From Ramlibacter alkalitolerans (lineage in GTDB: Bacteria > Pseudomonadota > Gammaproteobacteria > Burkholderiales > Burkholderiaceae_C), in NCBI RefSeq assembly GCF_016722765.1, contig NZ_JAEQND010000001.1, positions 124,001 through 188,000 on the forward strand: a stretch of DNA of 64,000 bases. Direction: 5' to 3'. Shown piece by piece: positions 19,347-30,836 of the stretch. The position numbers and the translations under genes are program-made. Within the stretch, counting starts at the first letter, position 1. Each line of letters opens with the position of its first letter. Under the pieces are notes generated by a model, which worked only from the letters and a program-made list of their open reading frames with translations, was not told the DNA's origin and searched no databases.

Positions 19347-21981
19347 AGGAACATCCAAGGTGATCTACCGCGCGGACTACCAGCCGCCGGCCTTCTGGAT
19401 CGACTCGGTGGAACTGTGCTTCGACCTCGACCCGGCCAAGACCCGCGTGCTCAATCGCATGCGGGTGCGCCGCAACCCGGAAGTCATGCCGCAGGCCCTG
19501 CGCCTGGACGGCGAGGAACTGAACCTCGCCCGCGTGCTGGTGGACGGCCAGGGCACCTCCTTCAAGATGGAGGAAGGCCAGCTGGTGCTGGAGCACCTGC
19601 CGGACGGCAACGCGCCCTTCGAGCTGGAGATCTTCACCACCTGCGCGCCGGCGAAGAACACGAAGCTGATGGGCCTGTACGTCAGCAACGACTCCTTCTT
19701 CACGCAGTGCGAGGCCGAGGGCTTCCGCCGCATCACGTATTTCCTGGACCGGCCGGACGTGATGGCCAGCTACACGGTCACCCTGCGCGCCGACAAGCGC
19801 AGGTACCCGGTGCTGCTGTCCAACGGCAACCTGGTCGAACACGGCGACCTGGACGACGGCCGCCATTTTGCCAAGTGGGTCGATCCCTTCCGCAAGCCCT
19901 GCTACCTGTTCGCGCTGGTCGCGGGCAAGCTGGTGGCGCGGGAGCAGCGCGTCACCTCGCGCAGCGGCAAGGACCACCTGCTGCAGGTCTTCGTGCGCCC
20001 CGGCGACCTGGACAAGACCGAGCACGCGATGAACTCGCTGATGGCCTCGGTCGCCTGGGACGAATCCCGCTTCGGCCTGCCGCTGGACCTGGAGCGCTTC
20101 ATGATCGTCGCCACCAGCGACTTCAACATGGGCGCGATGGAGAACAAGGGCCTGAACATCTTCAACACCAAGTACGTCCTGGCCAACCAGGCCACCGCCA
20201 CCGACACCGACTACGCCAACATCGAATCGGTGGTGGGCCACGAGTACTTCCACAACTGGACCGGCAACCGCGTCACCTGCCGCGACTGGTTCCAGCTGTC
20301 GCTCAAGGAAGGCCTGACGGTCTTCCGCGACCAGGAATTCAGCCAGGACCTCGCCGGCGACCCCTCGGCCCGGGCCGTCAAGCGCATCGAGGACGTGCGG
20401 GTGCTGCGCACGGCGCAGTTCCCCGAGGACGCCGGCCCGATGGCGCATCCGGTGCGCCCCGACCAGTACCTCGAGATCAACAACTTCTACACCGTCACGG
20501 TGTACGAGAAGGGCGCCGAAGTCGTGCGCATGATGCAGACGCTGGTCGGCCGCGAAGGCTTCGCGCGCGGCCTGACGCTCTACTTCCAGCGGCACGACGG
20601 CCAGGCCGTGACCTGCGACGACTTCGCGCAGGCCATCGCCGACGCCAATCCCGACTCGCAGTTCGCGCAGCGCCTGGGCCAGTTCAAGCGCTGGTACAGC
20701 CAGGCCGGCACGCCGCGGGTGCGGGTGCAGACGAACTTCGACCCGGTCTCGGGCATCTATTCGCTCACCCTCTCGCAGTCCTGCCCTTCCACGCCGGGGC
20801 AGGCGGAGAAGCTGCCCTTCGTGATCCCGATCGCGCTGGGCCTGCTCGATGGCAGCGGCCGTGAACTCACGAGCGGCATGCACGTGCTCACCGAGGCCAG
20901 CGAGACGCTCACCTTCCCCGGCTATGCCGAGGAGCCGGTGCCCTCGATCCTGCGCGGCTTCAGCGCGCCGGTGGTGCTGGAATACGACTACAGCGACCGC
21001 CAGCTGCTCACGCTGCTCGCCAACGACAGCGACCCCTTCAACCGCTGGGAAGCGGCGCAGCGCCTGGCCACCGGCCGCGCGCTGGCCTTCGTGCGCAGCC
21101 AGGAGCCGGTGCGGCTCGATGCGCCCTACATCGAGGCGATGCGCAGCGTGCTGCGCGATCCGGCGCTCGATGCGGCCTTCAAGGACCTCGTGCTCACGCT
21201 GCCCGCCGAGACCTACATCGCCGAACAGATCGAAGTGGTGGATCCGCAGCGCATCCACCTGGTGCGCGAAGCGATGCGCGAGCAGATCGCCACGGCGCTG
21301 CTGCCCGACTGGGAATGGGCGTACGAAGCGCACAAGGAAAGCGGCGCCTACCGGCCCGACCCGGTCTCCAGCGGCCGGCGCGCCCTCACCGGCCTCGCCC
21401 TCACGCACCTGTGCCTGGCGGCGCGCGCCAGCCGCGACGCGGTCTGGCCCGGCAAGGCCTACCAGCGCTTCAAGGACGCGTCCAACATGACGGACCGCTT
21501 CAACGCGCTGGCCGCCCTGGTCACGAGCGGCCATGAACTCGCCACGCCGGCGCTGCAGCGTTTCCACGCGATCTTCAAGGACGAGGCCCTGGTGCTGGAC
21601 AAGTGGTTCGCGCTGCAGGCCGGCGCGCCGGACCGCGGCGGCAACGTGCTGCCGATCGTGCGCCAGCTGATGCAGCACCCGGACTTCAACATCCGCAACC
21701 CGAACCGCGCGCGCAGCGTGATCTTCAGCTACTGCAGCGCGAACCCCGGCGCGTTCCACCGCAGCGACGCCGCCGGCTACGTGTTCTGGAGCGACCGCGT
21801 GATCGAGCTCGATGCGATGAACCCGCAGGTGGCGGCCCGCCTGGCGCGCGCCCTGGACCGCTGGAAGAAGCTGGCCGAGCCCCAGCGCAGCGCGGCGCGC
21901 GAGGCGATCGCCCGGGTGGCGGCCAAGCCCGACCTGAGCAACGACGTGCGCGAGGTGGTCAGCCGCGCGTTAGCCGACTGA
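19339..21981 (+). CDS. pepN: Aminopeptidase N (M1 family)
   Basis: 880 residues, the normal length of the proteobacterial enzyme. The exopeptidase motif GAMEN is at 265-269 and the zinc site HEYFH at 301-305 with the third ligand Glu about 19 residues later (LKEGLTVFRDQEFS). It is a cytoplasmic metallopeptidase that removes N-terminal residues from peptides and finishes protein turnover. It overlaps the preceding HAD gene by 8 bases, so the two are probably co-transcribed. Confidence 0.95.
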   Translation: MREGTSKVIYRADYQPPAFWIDSVELCFDLDPAKTRVLNRMRVRRNPEVMPQALRLDGEELNLARVLVDGQGTSFKMEEGQLVLEHLPDGNAPFELEIFTTCAPAKNTKLMGLYVSNDSFFTQCEAEGFRRITYFLDRPDVMASYTVTLRADKRRYPVLLSNGNLVEHGDLDDGRHFAKWVDPFRKPCYLFALVAGKLVAREQRVTSRSGKDHLLQVFVRPGDLDKTEHAMNSLMASVAWDESRFGLPLDLERFMIVATSDFNMGAMENKGLNIFNTKYVLANQATATDTDYANIESVVGHEYFHNWTGNRVTCRDWFQLSLKEGLTVFRDQEFSQDLAGDPSARAVKRIEDVRVLRTAQFPEDAGPMAHPVRPDQYLEINNFYTVTVYEKGAEVVRMMQTLVGREGFARGLTLYFQRHDGQAVTCDDFAQAIADANPDSQFAQRLGQFKRWYSQAGTPRVRVQTNFDPVSGIYSLTLSQSCPSTPGQAEKLPFVIPIALGLLDGSGRELTSGMHVLTEASETLTFPGYAEEPVPSILRGFSAPVVLEYDYSDRQLLTLLANDSDPFNRWEAAQRLATGRALAFVRSQEPVRLDAPYIEAMRSVLRDPALDAAFKDLVLTLPAETYIAEQIEVVDPQRIHLVREAMREQIATALLPDWEWAYEAHKESGAYRPDPVSSGRRALTGLALTHLCLAARASRDAVWPGKAYQRFKDASNMTDRFNALAALVTSGHELATPALQRFHAIFKDEALVLDKWFALQAGAPDRGGNVLPIVRQLMQHPDFNIRNPNRARSVIFSYCSANPGAFHRSDAAGYVFWSDRVIELDAMNPQVAARLARALDRWKKLAEPQRSAAREAIARVAAKPDLSNDVREVVSRALAD

Positions 21982-21987
21982 AGAAGA

Positions 21988-22032
21988 ATGACGGAATGAC
22001 CGCGGCTTGCGCCGGCGATGACGGAATGACCG
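21988..22032. repeat. Short direct repeat between pepN and fbp
   Basis: ATGACGGAATGACCG occurs at 21988-22002 and 22018-22032, with an inverted TCATTCCG at 22041. The words match parts of the longer REP-like element seen at 38784, 49477 and 58500, so this is likely a degraded copy. Confidence 0.6.
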
Positions 22033-22108
22033 ATTCCCTGTCATTCCGCCGTTCGCGCCGCAGGCGGAGTCATTTCGTCATCGAACAACGACGGAGCAGA
22101 TCTTTCCA

Positions 22109-23122
22109 ATGACGCAAAGCATTTCCCTCACCCGCTACCTCGTGGAGCAGCAGCGGGTCCACGGCCGGATCCCGCCGGAGCTGCGCCTCCTGATCGAGGT
22201 GGTGGCGCGCGCCTGCAAGCGCATCAGCATCTCGGTCAACCAGGGCGCGCTCGGCGACGTGCTGGGCGCGGCCGGAACGGACAACGTCCAGGGCGAGGCG
22301 CAGAAGAAGCTGGACGTGATCGCCAACGAGGTGCTGATCGAGGCCAACGAATGGGGCGGCCACCTGGCGGCGATGGCCTCCGAGGAAATGGAAGGCATCT
22401 ACGTGGTGCCGAACCGCTACCCGCAGGGCGAATACCTGCTGCTGTTCGACCCGCTCGACGGCTCCTCCAACATCGAGGTGAACGTCAGCATCGGCACCAT
22501 CTTCAGCGTGCTCAGGAAGCCGGAGAACGGCGGCGCCGAGACGGCCGTGGAGGAGCAGGACTTCCTGCAGTGCGGCAGCCGGCAGGTCGCCGCCGGCTAC
22601 TGCATCTACGGGCCGCAGACGACCATGGTGCTGACCGTCGGCGACGGCGTGGCCATGTTCACGCTGGACCGCGAACAGGGCTCCTTCGTGCTCACGCAGG
22701 AGAACATCCGCATCCCGGCGGACACGAAGGAATTCGCCATCAACATGTCGAACCTGCGGCACTGGGATGCGCCGGTGCGCCGCTACATCGACGAGTGCCT
22801 GGCCGGCAGGGACGGCCCGCGCGGGAAGGACTTCAACATGCGGTGGGTGGCCTCCATGGTCGCCGACGTGCACCGGATCCTGATGCGCGGCGGCATCTTC
22901 ATGTACCCCTGGGACAAGCGCGAGCCGGAAAAGCCCGGCAAGCTGCGCCTGATGTACGAAGCGAACCCCATGGGCTGGCTGGTCGAACAGGCCGGCGGCG
23001 CAGCCACCGACGGCAGGCGCCGGATCCTGGACATCCAGCCGGGGAAACTGCACGAACGCGTGTCGGTGATCCTGGGGTCGAGGAACGAGGTGGACCGGGT
23101 GACCTCGTACCACACGAAGTAG
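22109..23122 (+). CDS. fbp: Fructose-1,6-bisphosphatase, class 1
   Basis: 337 residues, the usual length. The metal and substrate site [19 protein letters not shown] (about residue 112) is intact, and the glycine-rich end [14 protein letters not shown] is present. It hydrolyses fructose 1,6-bisphosphate to fructose 6-phosphate in gluconeogenesis, which fits growth on aromatic acids that enter metabolism as acetyl-CoA. The stop lies 1 base from the stop of the convergent heme-protein gene. Confidence 0.95.
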   Translation: MTQSISLTRYLVEQQRVHGRIPPELRLLIEVVARACKRISISVNQGALGDVLGAAGTDNVQGEAQKKLDVIANEVLIEANEWGGHLAAMASEEMEGIYVVPNRYPQGEYLLLFDPLDGSSNIEVNVSIGTIFSVLRKPENGGAETAVEEQDFLQCGSRQVAAGYCIYGPQTTMVLTVGDGVAMFTLDREQGSFVLTQENIRIPADTKEFAINMSNLRHWDAPVRRYIDECLAGRDGPRGKDFNMRWVASMVADVHRILMRGGIFMYPWDKREPEKPGKLRLMYEANPMGWLVEQAGGAATDGRRRILDIQPGKLHERVSVILGSRNEVDRVTSYHTK

Positions 23123-23123
23123 G

Positions 23124-24164
23124 CTACTTCCCGAACACCATGAACAGCGCGTCATCCGGCGTCGCGTGCCGGACCGACGCGTTGTCGAACACCGCCCACC
23201 CGAACGCATAGCGCTTCGCCGGATCGAACTGCACGTCGTACCTGCTGCCGGTGCGCAGCTTGCGGCTCAGGACGGTGGTGACGACGCCGTTCTCCCACTT
23301 GTTCACAGCACGGATGTCGGCCCGGTCGCCGACGAGCGGGTTGCTGATGTGCGCCGCCACCTCGTCGCCCGGCTTGAAGTTGTCCACGAACGGCACCTCC
23401 TCGCCGCGCTTGATGTAGTAGGTGCCGCCCGCGTTGGCCGGCCTGCCGTCGCGGTTCATGAATGGCGGCTTGCCGTCCACGAGCTTCAGCGCGGTGTACT
23501 CGCCGCCCTGCGTGCCCGGATCCGACTTGCGGCCGGCGCTGGGCGACTTCTCCTTGTCGTAGCGGGTGTGGTCCACGTACTGGTCGTCCACGTAGCCCAT
23601 GGGAATCGTGCGCGCCGACTTCATGTGCCACATGTCGGCGATCTCGCCTTCCTGGCGGGTGTACTTGTTGCCGAAGGGCCTGCCTTCGCCCTCGTGGCAC
23701 ACCACGGCGCAGCCCTGGTCGGCAAAGCCCTTGATCGAGTCGTCGATCGGCCAGATCATGGCCCACTTGTCCTCGTAGGCCAGGTTGTTGTCGCCGCCCT
23801 TGTCGGCCGGATCGACCACCTGCTTCCAGCTGCCGTCGGCCTGCTTCTGGAACGGGATGCGGCGCGCGGAGTTCGTCGGGTCCTTGTACTGGACCAGCAT
23901 GTAGAGCGTGTCGGCGGTGTAGACGGCCTTCAACGTGCCGGTGGTCTCGCCCTGGACCAGGTTCGCTCCCCCGGAGAGTTCGACCTTCAAGGGCCTCGCC
24001 CGCGCCCAGGCGGGGTCCGACTCGAACCGGTTCGGGTCGGGCGCGGTCGCCACCTTGGCGGCAACGAGCGTGTTGGGCGCATCTTGTTGCGCCCGGCCCT
24101 GGCCAGCGGCCAGCGCGAGTGCGGCAAGGGCGGCGGCAGTGGTGCCACGCAGCAGGACGTTCAT
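23124..24164 (-). CDS. Secreted ethylbenzene-dehydrogenase-type heme-binding protein
   Basis: 346 residues. A signal peptide (about 1-25, ending GRAQ) exports it. The body resembles the heme-binding gamma-subunit domain of ethylbenzene dehydrogenase-like molybdoenzymes: VYTADTLYMLVQYKDPTNS, then WAMIWPI, and a late FGWAVFDNASVRHA. It carries CAVVCH (Cys152, Cys156, His157), a CxxxCH spacing one residue longer than the usual CxxCH heme c motif. It may act as a stand-alone periplasmic heme carrier. No molybdoenzyme is adjacent; PadB, 31 kb away, is a different branch. An AAGGAG site supports the ATG at 24164. Confidence 0.7.
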   Translation of the reverse strand: MNVLLRGTTAAALAALALAAGQGRAQQDAPNTLVAAKVATAPDPNRFESDPAWARARPLKVELSGGANLVQGETTGTLKAVYTADTLYMLVQYKDPTNSARRIPFQKQADGSWKQVVDPADKGGDNNLAYEDKWAMIWPIDDSIKGFADQGCAVVCHEGEGRPFGNKYTRQEGEIADMWHMKSARTIPMGYVDDQYVDHTRYDKEKSPSAGRKSDPGTQGGEYTALKLVDGKPPFMNRDGRPANAGGTYYIKRGEEVPFVDNFKPGDEVAAHISNPLVGDRADIRAVNKWENGVVTTVLSRKLRTGSRYDVQFDPAKRYAFGWAVFDNASVRHATPDDALFMVFGK

Positions 24165-24366
24165 GGTTTACTCCTTCATGGGATGGTCCTGCGCCCATTA
24201 ACCTCCGGCGGAAATCATCCGCAATTGCGCGGGATCAGCAGCCACAGGCAACGAACAGGGCGTCATTGCAACGGGATGCTGCGGGCCGTCGCGAGCGGGT
24301 GCGACACGCGAGGCCGCCGTGCCGCGACCCACATCGGCGCGCGGCAGGCCCGGTCGAGGAATGCCC

Positions 24367-24372
24367 TATAAT
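24367..24372 (+). promoter_or_regulatory. -10 box of the tRNA-Thr promoter
   Basis: A perfect TATAAT ends 10 bases before the mature tRNA 5' end. No convincing -35 element is seen at the usual distance. Confidence 0.75.
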
Positions 24373-24382
24373 CGCGGGCTAC

Positions 24383-24458
24383 GCCGGAGTAGCTCAGTCG
24401 GTAGAGCAGCTCATTCGTAATGAGAAGGTCGGGGGTTCGATTCCTCTCTCCGGCACCA
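24383..24458 (+). tRNA. tRNA-Thr (anticodon CGU)
   Basis: The 76 bases fold as a cloverleaf: acceptor GCCGGAG pairs with CUCCGGC; the D arm is GCUC/GAGC; the anticodon loop UUCGUAA has CGU at positions 34-36, which reads ACG (Thr); the T arm has loop UUCGAUU. The CCA end is encoded. The first anticodon-stem pair is G-A, a mismatch. Confidence 0.95.
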
Positions 24459-24474
24459 GCGCTTGCCACGACCT

Positions 24475-24504
24475 GGCCCCTCCCACAAGGCGGGGCCTTG
24501 TTCC
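24475..24504 (+). terminator. Terminator after tRNA-Thr
   Basis: GGCCCC pairs with GGGGCC (24475-24480 and 24492-24497) and is followed by TTGTTCC. It lies between the tRNA and the chrA gene. Confidence 0.6.
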
Positions 24505-24540
24505 TGGTGCGGTGAGATCGGGAACAATCGCGAAATCCCG

Positions 24541-25782
24541 ATGACCGCTACCCCACAAGATCCGCGACCTGCACCGCCCGCCACCCTGGCGGACGACCCC
24601 CTTCCGCGCAGCCCCTTCGAAGTCTTCTTCGCCTTCCTGCGGCTCGGCCTGACCTCGTTCGGCGGGCCCGTGGCGCACCTGGGCTACTTCCGCACCGAGT
24701 TCGTGGAGCGCCGCAAATGGCTCGACGACCGCAGCTTCTCGGACCTGGTGGCGCTCTGCCAGTTCCTCCCGGGGCCGGCCAGCAGCCAGGTCGGCATGGC
24801 ACTCGGGATGGCAAGGGCCGGCTGGCTCGGGTCGTTCTTCGCATGGCTCGGGTTCACCGCGCCGTCCGCCATTGCACTGATTCTCTTCGCGCATGGCGTG
24901 GCGCGTTGGTCCGGGCTCGCGCAATCGGGTGCGGTCCAGGGCCTGAAGGTTGCGGCGGTCGCCGTGGTGGCCCAGGCGGTCTGGGGCATGGCGAAGTCCC
25001 TCTGCCCGGATCGCGTGCGGGCAGGACTGGCGATCTTCGCGACGCTGCTGGCACTCGCCCTCCCCGGCGCCTGGGGCCAGGTCGGCGCCATCGCCGCCTG
25101 CGGGCTTGCGGGCCGGACGCTCCTGAAGCTGCCGCATCAACTCCCCGCGGAGCACCGGTCCTACGGCGTCTCCAGGCGCGCTGGCGGCATCGCACTGGGC
25201 TTGTTCGCGCTGCTTCTCGTGGGATTGCCTGCATTGGCCGCGGAAGCGGCTTCGCCGATCTGGACCTTGATCGACGGCTTCTACCGCGCGGGCGCGCTGG
25301 TGTTCGGCGGCGGCCACGTCGTCCTGCCGCTCCTGCAAGCGACGGTCGTCCCGGTGGGGGCCGTGTCCAATTCCGCGTTCCTGGCGGGGTACGGTGCAGC
25401 CCAGGCGGTGCCCGGTCCCCTCTTCACGTTCGCCGCCTACCTGGGCGCCGTCATGCAGGGCCCGGTCAGCGGCTGGGCCGGCGGGGTGCTCTTTCTCGTC
25501 GTGCTCTTCGTGCCGGCCTTCCTGCTGGTCGTCGGCGCCCTGCCGTTCTGGGACGCATTGCGGCAGCGTGACGGGATCCAATCCGCCATGGCGGGGATCA
25601 ACGCGGGCGTCGTGGGCATCCTGCTGGCCGCCCTCTACGACCCCGTCTGGACGAGCGCCATCCACGGACGGACCGAATTCGGCATCGCACTGCTTGCCTT
25701 CGGCCTCCTGGTCCACGCGCGCGTCTCGCCGATGCTGGTGGTCTTCGCCTCGGCGCTGGCCGGCTGGTTGCTGCTTGGGTAG
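24541..25782 (+). CDS. chrA: ChrA-type chromate transporter
   Basis: 413 residues in two homologous membrane halves of about 200 residues, as in long-chain CHR proteins. Each half carries the signature regions: FLRLGLTSFGGPVAHLGY and FLPGPASSQVG in the first, FGGGHVVLPLL and AVPGPLFTFAAY in the second. It is an inner-membrane antiporter that exports chromate taken up by sulfate systems. The ATG at 24541 is chosen because the conserved region starts soon after. No chrB regulator is seen. It ends 17 bases from the convergent FUSC gene. Confidence 0.9.
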   Translation: MTATPQDPRPAPPATLADDPLPRSPFEVFFAFLRLGLTSFGGPVAHLGYFRTEFVERRKWLDDRSFSDLVALCQFLPGPASSQVGMALGMARAGWLGSFFAWLGFTAPSAIALILFAHGVARWSGLAQSGAVQGLKVAAVAVVAQAVWGMAKSLCPDRVRAGLAIFATLLALALPGAWGQVGAIAACGLAGRTLLKLPHQLPAEHRSYGVSRRAGGIALGLFALLLVGLPALAAEAASPIWTLIDGFYRAGALVFGGGHVVLPLLQATVVPVGAVSNSAFLAGYGAAQAVPGPLFTFAAYLGAVMQGPVSGWAGGVLFLVVLFVPAFLLVVGALPFWDALRQRDGIQSAMAGINAGVVGILLAALYDPVWTSAIHGRTEFGIALLAFGLLVHARVSPMLVVFASALAGWLLLG

Positions 25783-25799
25783 GCATCAGGGACGCCCGC

Positions 25800-26867
25800 C
25801 TACGCCCCTCCCGGCAGGAGCCTGCGCAAACCCGCCCCCACCACCGCCCGGAAGCGCGGGCTGTGCAGGCACGCGGCGCCGGCCAGGCCGATCACCGCGC
25901 CGACCACCGTGTCCACGAGGCGCGCCTGCATGATCTGCTGCGGTGCCATGGCGGACCCCTGCCCCGCCTCGGCCAGCAGGATGGTCAGCGGCGTGATGAA
26001 GACGGCGGCCAGTGCGTAGTGCCGCACCACCAGCGTCTCGATCACCAGCGTGAGCAGCGTCAGCACCGTGGCGACGCCCCATCCGTCCAGCGGCAGCTGC
26101 GCGAGGGCGACGAACGCCAGCAGGCCGACGGCGGTGCCCAGGATGCGATGCAGCTGGCGCGTCCACGCGGCCCGCAGCGAGGCGCCCTGGATGATGGCGA
26201 GGCAGCTCACGGGCACCCAGTAGGGCCGCGACAGCTGCAGCAGCTCCGCGGCCAGCAGCGACAGGCCCACGAAGCCGCCGATCACGACCGAATCGACCAC
26301 CACGAAGTCGAACTCCGGATCCGGCCGCGGGCTGGGCGCGGGCACGCCCCGGCGGCTCACGATGTGCAGGCTGTAGAGGAAGGCGATCGCCACCGCCAGC
26401 ACGGTGCCGAGCGCCAGCGCGCCCAGTTGCACCAGCGCCATCCGCCCGTGCGCGGGCGTGTAGGCGCCGATCGCCGCGGCCATCACGAAGAACAGGCTGC
26501 CGGGCGGCGGCGCCGCATAGAAGCGGCAGATCATGGTGACGACGACGGCGATGATCACCAGCAGCGGCACCAGCAGCGGCGGAAACAGGTGGCCCAGCAG
26601 GCCGAGCGCGTAGCTGCCCGTCATGCCGAAGGCGCAGGCCATCAGCCAGGCCATGCGGTGCGACAGGCGCGTGGCCGGCAGGTGCAGGAACACCAGGCCG
26701 CCGAGCGATCCGACCAGCCCCAGCCCGAGCTCGCCGAACGCCATGCCGACGAAGACCGGCAGGCCACTCGCCAGGGCCGCCGCGATGGGCATCTCCCACG
26801 GCCGGTCGCTGCGCTGGACGCTGGCCAACTGGCGCCATTCGTCGACCAGGAAGCGCTTGAGGGACAT
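25800..26867 (-). CDS. FUSC-family inner-membrane protein
   Basis: 355 residues with about ten hydrophobic segments in two clusters separated by a polar stretch (about residues 165-190), the FUSC/aromatic-acid-exporter architecture. Relatives such as AaeB and YccS export aromatic acids or are of unknown function. The large cytoplasmic domain of AaeB is missing. A role in weak-acid export would fit the aromatic locus further on, but nothing local proves it. It stands alone. Confidence 0.7.
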   Translation of the reverse strand: MSLKRFLVDEWRQLASVQRSDRPWEMPIAAALASGLPVFVGMAFGELGLGLVGSLGGLVFLHLPATRLSHRMAWLMACAFGMTGSYALGLLGHLFPPLLVPLLVIIAVVVTMICRFYAAPPPGSLFFVMAAAIGAYTPAHGRMALVQLGALALGTVLAVAIAFLYSLHIVSRRGVPAPSPRPDPEFDFVVVDSVVIGGFVGLSLLAAELLQLSRPYWVPVSCLAIIQGASLRAAWTRQLHRILGTAVGLLAFVALAQLPLDGWGVATVLTLLTLVIETLVVRHYALAAVFITPLTILLAEAGQGSAMAPQQIMQARLVDTVVGAVIGLAGAACLHSPRFRAVVGAGLRRLLPGGA

Positions 26868-26984
26868 CCGGCGAGTATGACAACGCCCGGTCGGGACCCC
26901 GACGCGACGAATGGCTGACCCGCCGGCCCAGCAGTGGAAAAGTTCCTACAGGCGACCGGGGGTCGCCTCGCCACATGATGCGGC

Positions 26985-29126
<2,142 letters not shown>

Positions 29127-29133
29127 CCCGCGC

Positions 29134-30333
29134 TCAGTCCGCCGTCCAGACCCGCGTCGGCCGGTTCAGCCCGCGGCCGTCGGCGAAGGGCGGCGACTGG
29201 AACAGCGCCGCCTCGAAGGGCGCGCCCGGCACCAGCCGCGAATGCGCGGCGCCGAAGTGGCGGCGCGGCGTGCCGGTGGCGGCGCGCAGCACCGCCTCCA
29301 GCGGCAGGCCGGCATCGAGGAAGTGCCACATCTCCTCGAACACGGCGCGGCCATGCTGCACGCCCATGCAGCCGGCGTCGGTGCCCACCAAAAGGCGCAC
29401 GCCCAGCTCGTAGGCGACGCGCAGGTGTTCGGCATGGGCGTCGAGGGCGCGCCGCATGCTGTCGACGGTGGCGGTCGGCCATTGCGCCACCCTCGGATGG
29501 GCCCACTGGAAATGCACGGGACAGAAGGTGGGCGTCCAGGCGACGTCGTGCTCGCGCATGCGCGAGAGCATCGCCCGGTCGACGAAGTAGCCGTGCTCCA
29601 CCGAATCGACGCCCGCGCCCAGCGCGACGTCCAGGCCGCGCGGGCCGCTGCAGTGGGCCATCACCTTGCGCTGGCAGCGGTGCGCCGCCTGCGCCACCAG
29701 CGCCGCCTCGGTGTGGGTGAACTGCGGAGAGTCCGCCGCATCGCCCGCTTCGAAATCGACGATGCCGGTCAGCACCAGCTTGATCTCGTCGTTGCTGCGG
29801 GCGAGTTCCTCCACCAGCATCGGCAGGGCGGCGCCCTCGCCGGCGTCGGCGGCCATGAAGGCGCCGTAGCGCCGCGCGCGCTTGAGGCCGCGGCCGGCGG
29901 AGCGCACGCGCGCCATGCCGCTGCCGGCCGCGGCTGCCTCGTGCCGGACCTGGTGGTTGATGCCGTGGCGGTCGCCGGCGTCCCGCACCAGCGTCACGCC
30001 CCAGTCATGCGCCTCGCGCGCGTTGGTGCGGGCCTGCTCGGTGAGCTGTTCGACGGGCCGCTTGAGGTGCTCGGCGCGCCGCGCGGAGTCGGTGCAGACG
30101 CCATCGAGGAACAGGTGGACGTGGGCATCGACCAGCCCCGGCATGAGGAAGCCGCCGCGCTCTATCGTCCAGCCCTGCGCCGCCAGGCCCGCCGCGTGGT
30201 CGCCGGGGGTCACGCTCTCCAGCTGGCCGTCGATCACCCGCAGGGTCTGGCGCGTGCGATACAGGTGGTCGCCGTCGAAGAACTGGTCGGCGACGACCAG
30301 GAGGCGGGACCCTTGCAGGACAGGAACGGCCAT
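29134..30333 (-). CDS. Metal-dependent amidohydrolase
   Basis: 399 residues of the amidohydrolase superfamily, resembling imidazolonepropionase-like enzymes. Metal ligands are visible: His71 and His73 in DAHVHLF, a lysine in DEIKLVLTG that may be carbamylated, histidines in MAHCSG and VEHGYF, and Asp in GTDAGCM. No signal peptide is present, so it is cytoplasmic. The cyclic amide or ester it cleaves cannot be named. It is a single gene with no functional partner nearby. Confidence 0.8.
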   Translation of the reverse strand: MAVPVLQGSRLLVVADQFFDGDHLYRTRQTLRVIDGQLESVTPGDHAAGLAAQGWTIERGGFLMPGLVDAHVHLFLDGVCTDSARRAEHLKRPVEQLTEQARTNAREAHDWGVTLVRDAGDRHGINHQVRHEAAAAGSGMARVRSAGRGLKRARRYGAFMAADAGEGAALPMLVEELARSNDEIKLVLTGIVDFEAGDAADSPQFTHTEAALVAQAAHRCQRKVMAHCSGPRGLDVALGAGVDSVEHGYFVDRAMLSRMREHDVAWTPTFCPVHFQWAHPRVAQWPTATVDSMRRALDAHAEHLRVAYELGVRLLVGTDAGCMGVQHGRAVFEEMWHFLDAGLPLEAVLRAATGTPRRHFGAAHSRLVPGAPFEAALFQSPPFADGRGLNRPTRVWTAD

Positions 30334-30437
30334 GATCCCGCAGCATGCGCCCTGGGGCGCAGGCCCCGTTGATGCACGTCAAGCAGGGGGGCGGCGTTCC
30401 GCGTCGCGCGCACCGGCGGGGCCGGCGCGACGGCTGC

Positions 30438-30677
30438 TCATTCGAGCGGGCCGGGACGCGTGTTGCGGTGGTTGCTCAGGTAGGGCGTGAGGCTGTCGGT
30501 GCCACGGCCACTGCGCTTGCCGGCGGGCAGCAGGGAATCTGCCGGCTGCTCGTCTTCCGGCGCGGGCAGGGCCGGCCGGGTGAGCTTTTGCAGCAGGCGC
30601 TGGAACAGGGCGCGCGCGCGCTCGCTTGCGGCGGCCGCGTCACCGTTCTCTTCATCTTTGCGTCCGGACGACTTCAT
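30438..30677 (-). CDS. Small protein of unknown function
   Basis: 79 residues, hydrophilic, with a charged N-terminus and a helical stretch (SERARALFQRLLQKL). It is not recognised. Codon third positions are GC-rich like those of neighbouring genes, which supports coding, and a GGAGG lies 11 bases before the ATG, slightly far. It could be a stray open frame. Confidence 0.4.
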   Translation of the reverse strand: MKSSGRKDEENGDAAAASERARALFQRLLQKLTRPALPAPEDEQPADSLLPAGKRSGRGTDSLTPYLSNHRNTRPGPLE

Positions 30678-30836
30678 GCAGTCCCGTTCCTCCAGCGTGA
30701 GTAGCCCGGAGGTTCGCTCCGCTACGGATGAGAATCAAGGGCATCCATGCAACACGCGTAACGCGGCGGATACGAAGCGGGGCATTTTCCCCAGAGAGCC
30801 GCCGCCGGGCGTGACCCTGCGACGGGCGGCGCCGCG
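30678..30836. other. Gene-free stretch between two leftward genes
   Basis: It holds a short imperfect hairpin (TAGCCCGGAGG...CCGCTACGG, 30703-30727) and GC-rich inverted words near 30800-30835 that may end or slow transcription of the ygiD-like gene. No gene is seen. Confidence 0.35.
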
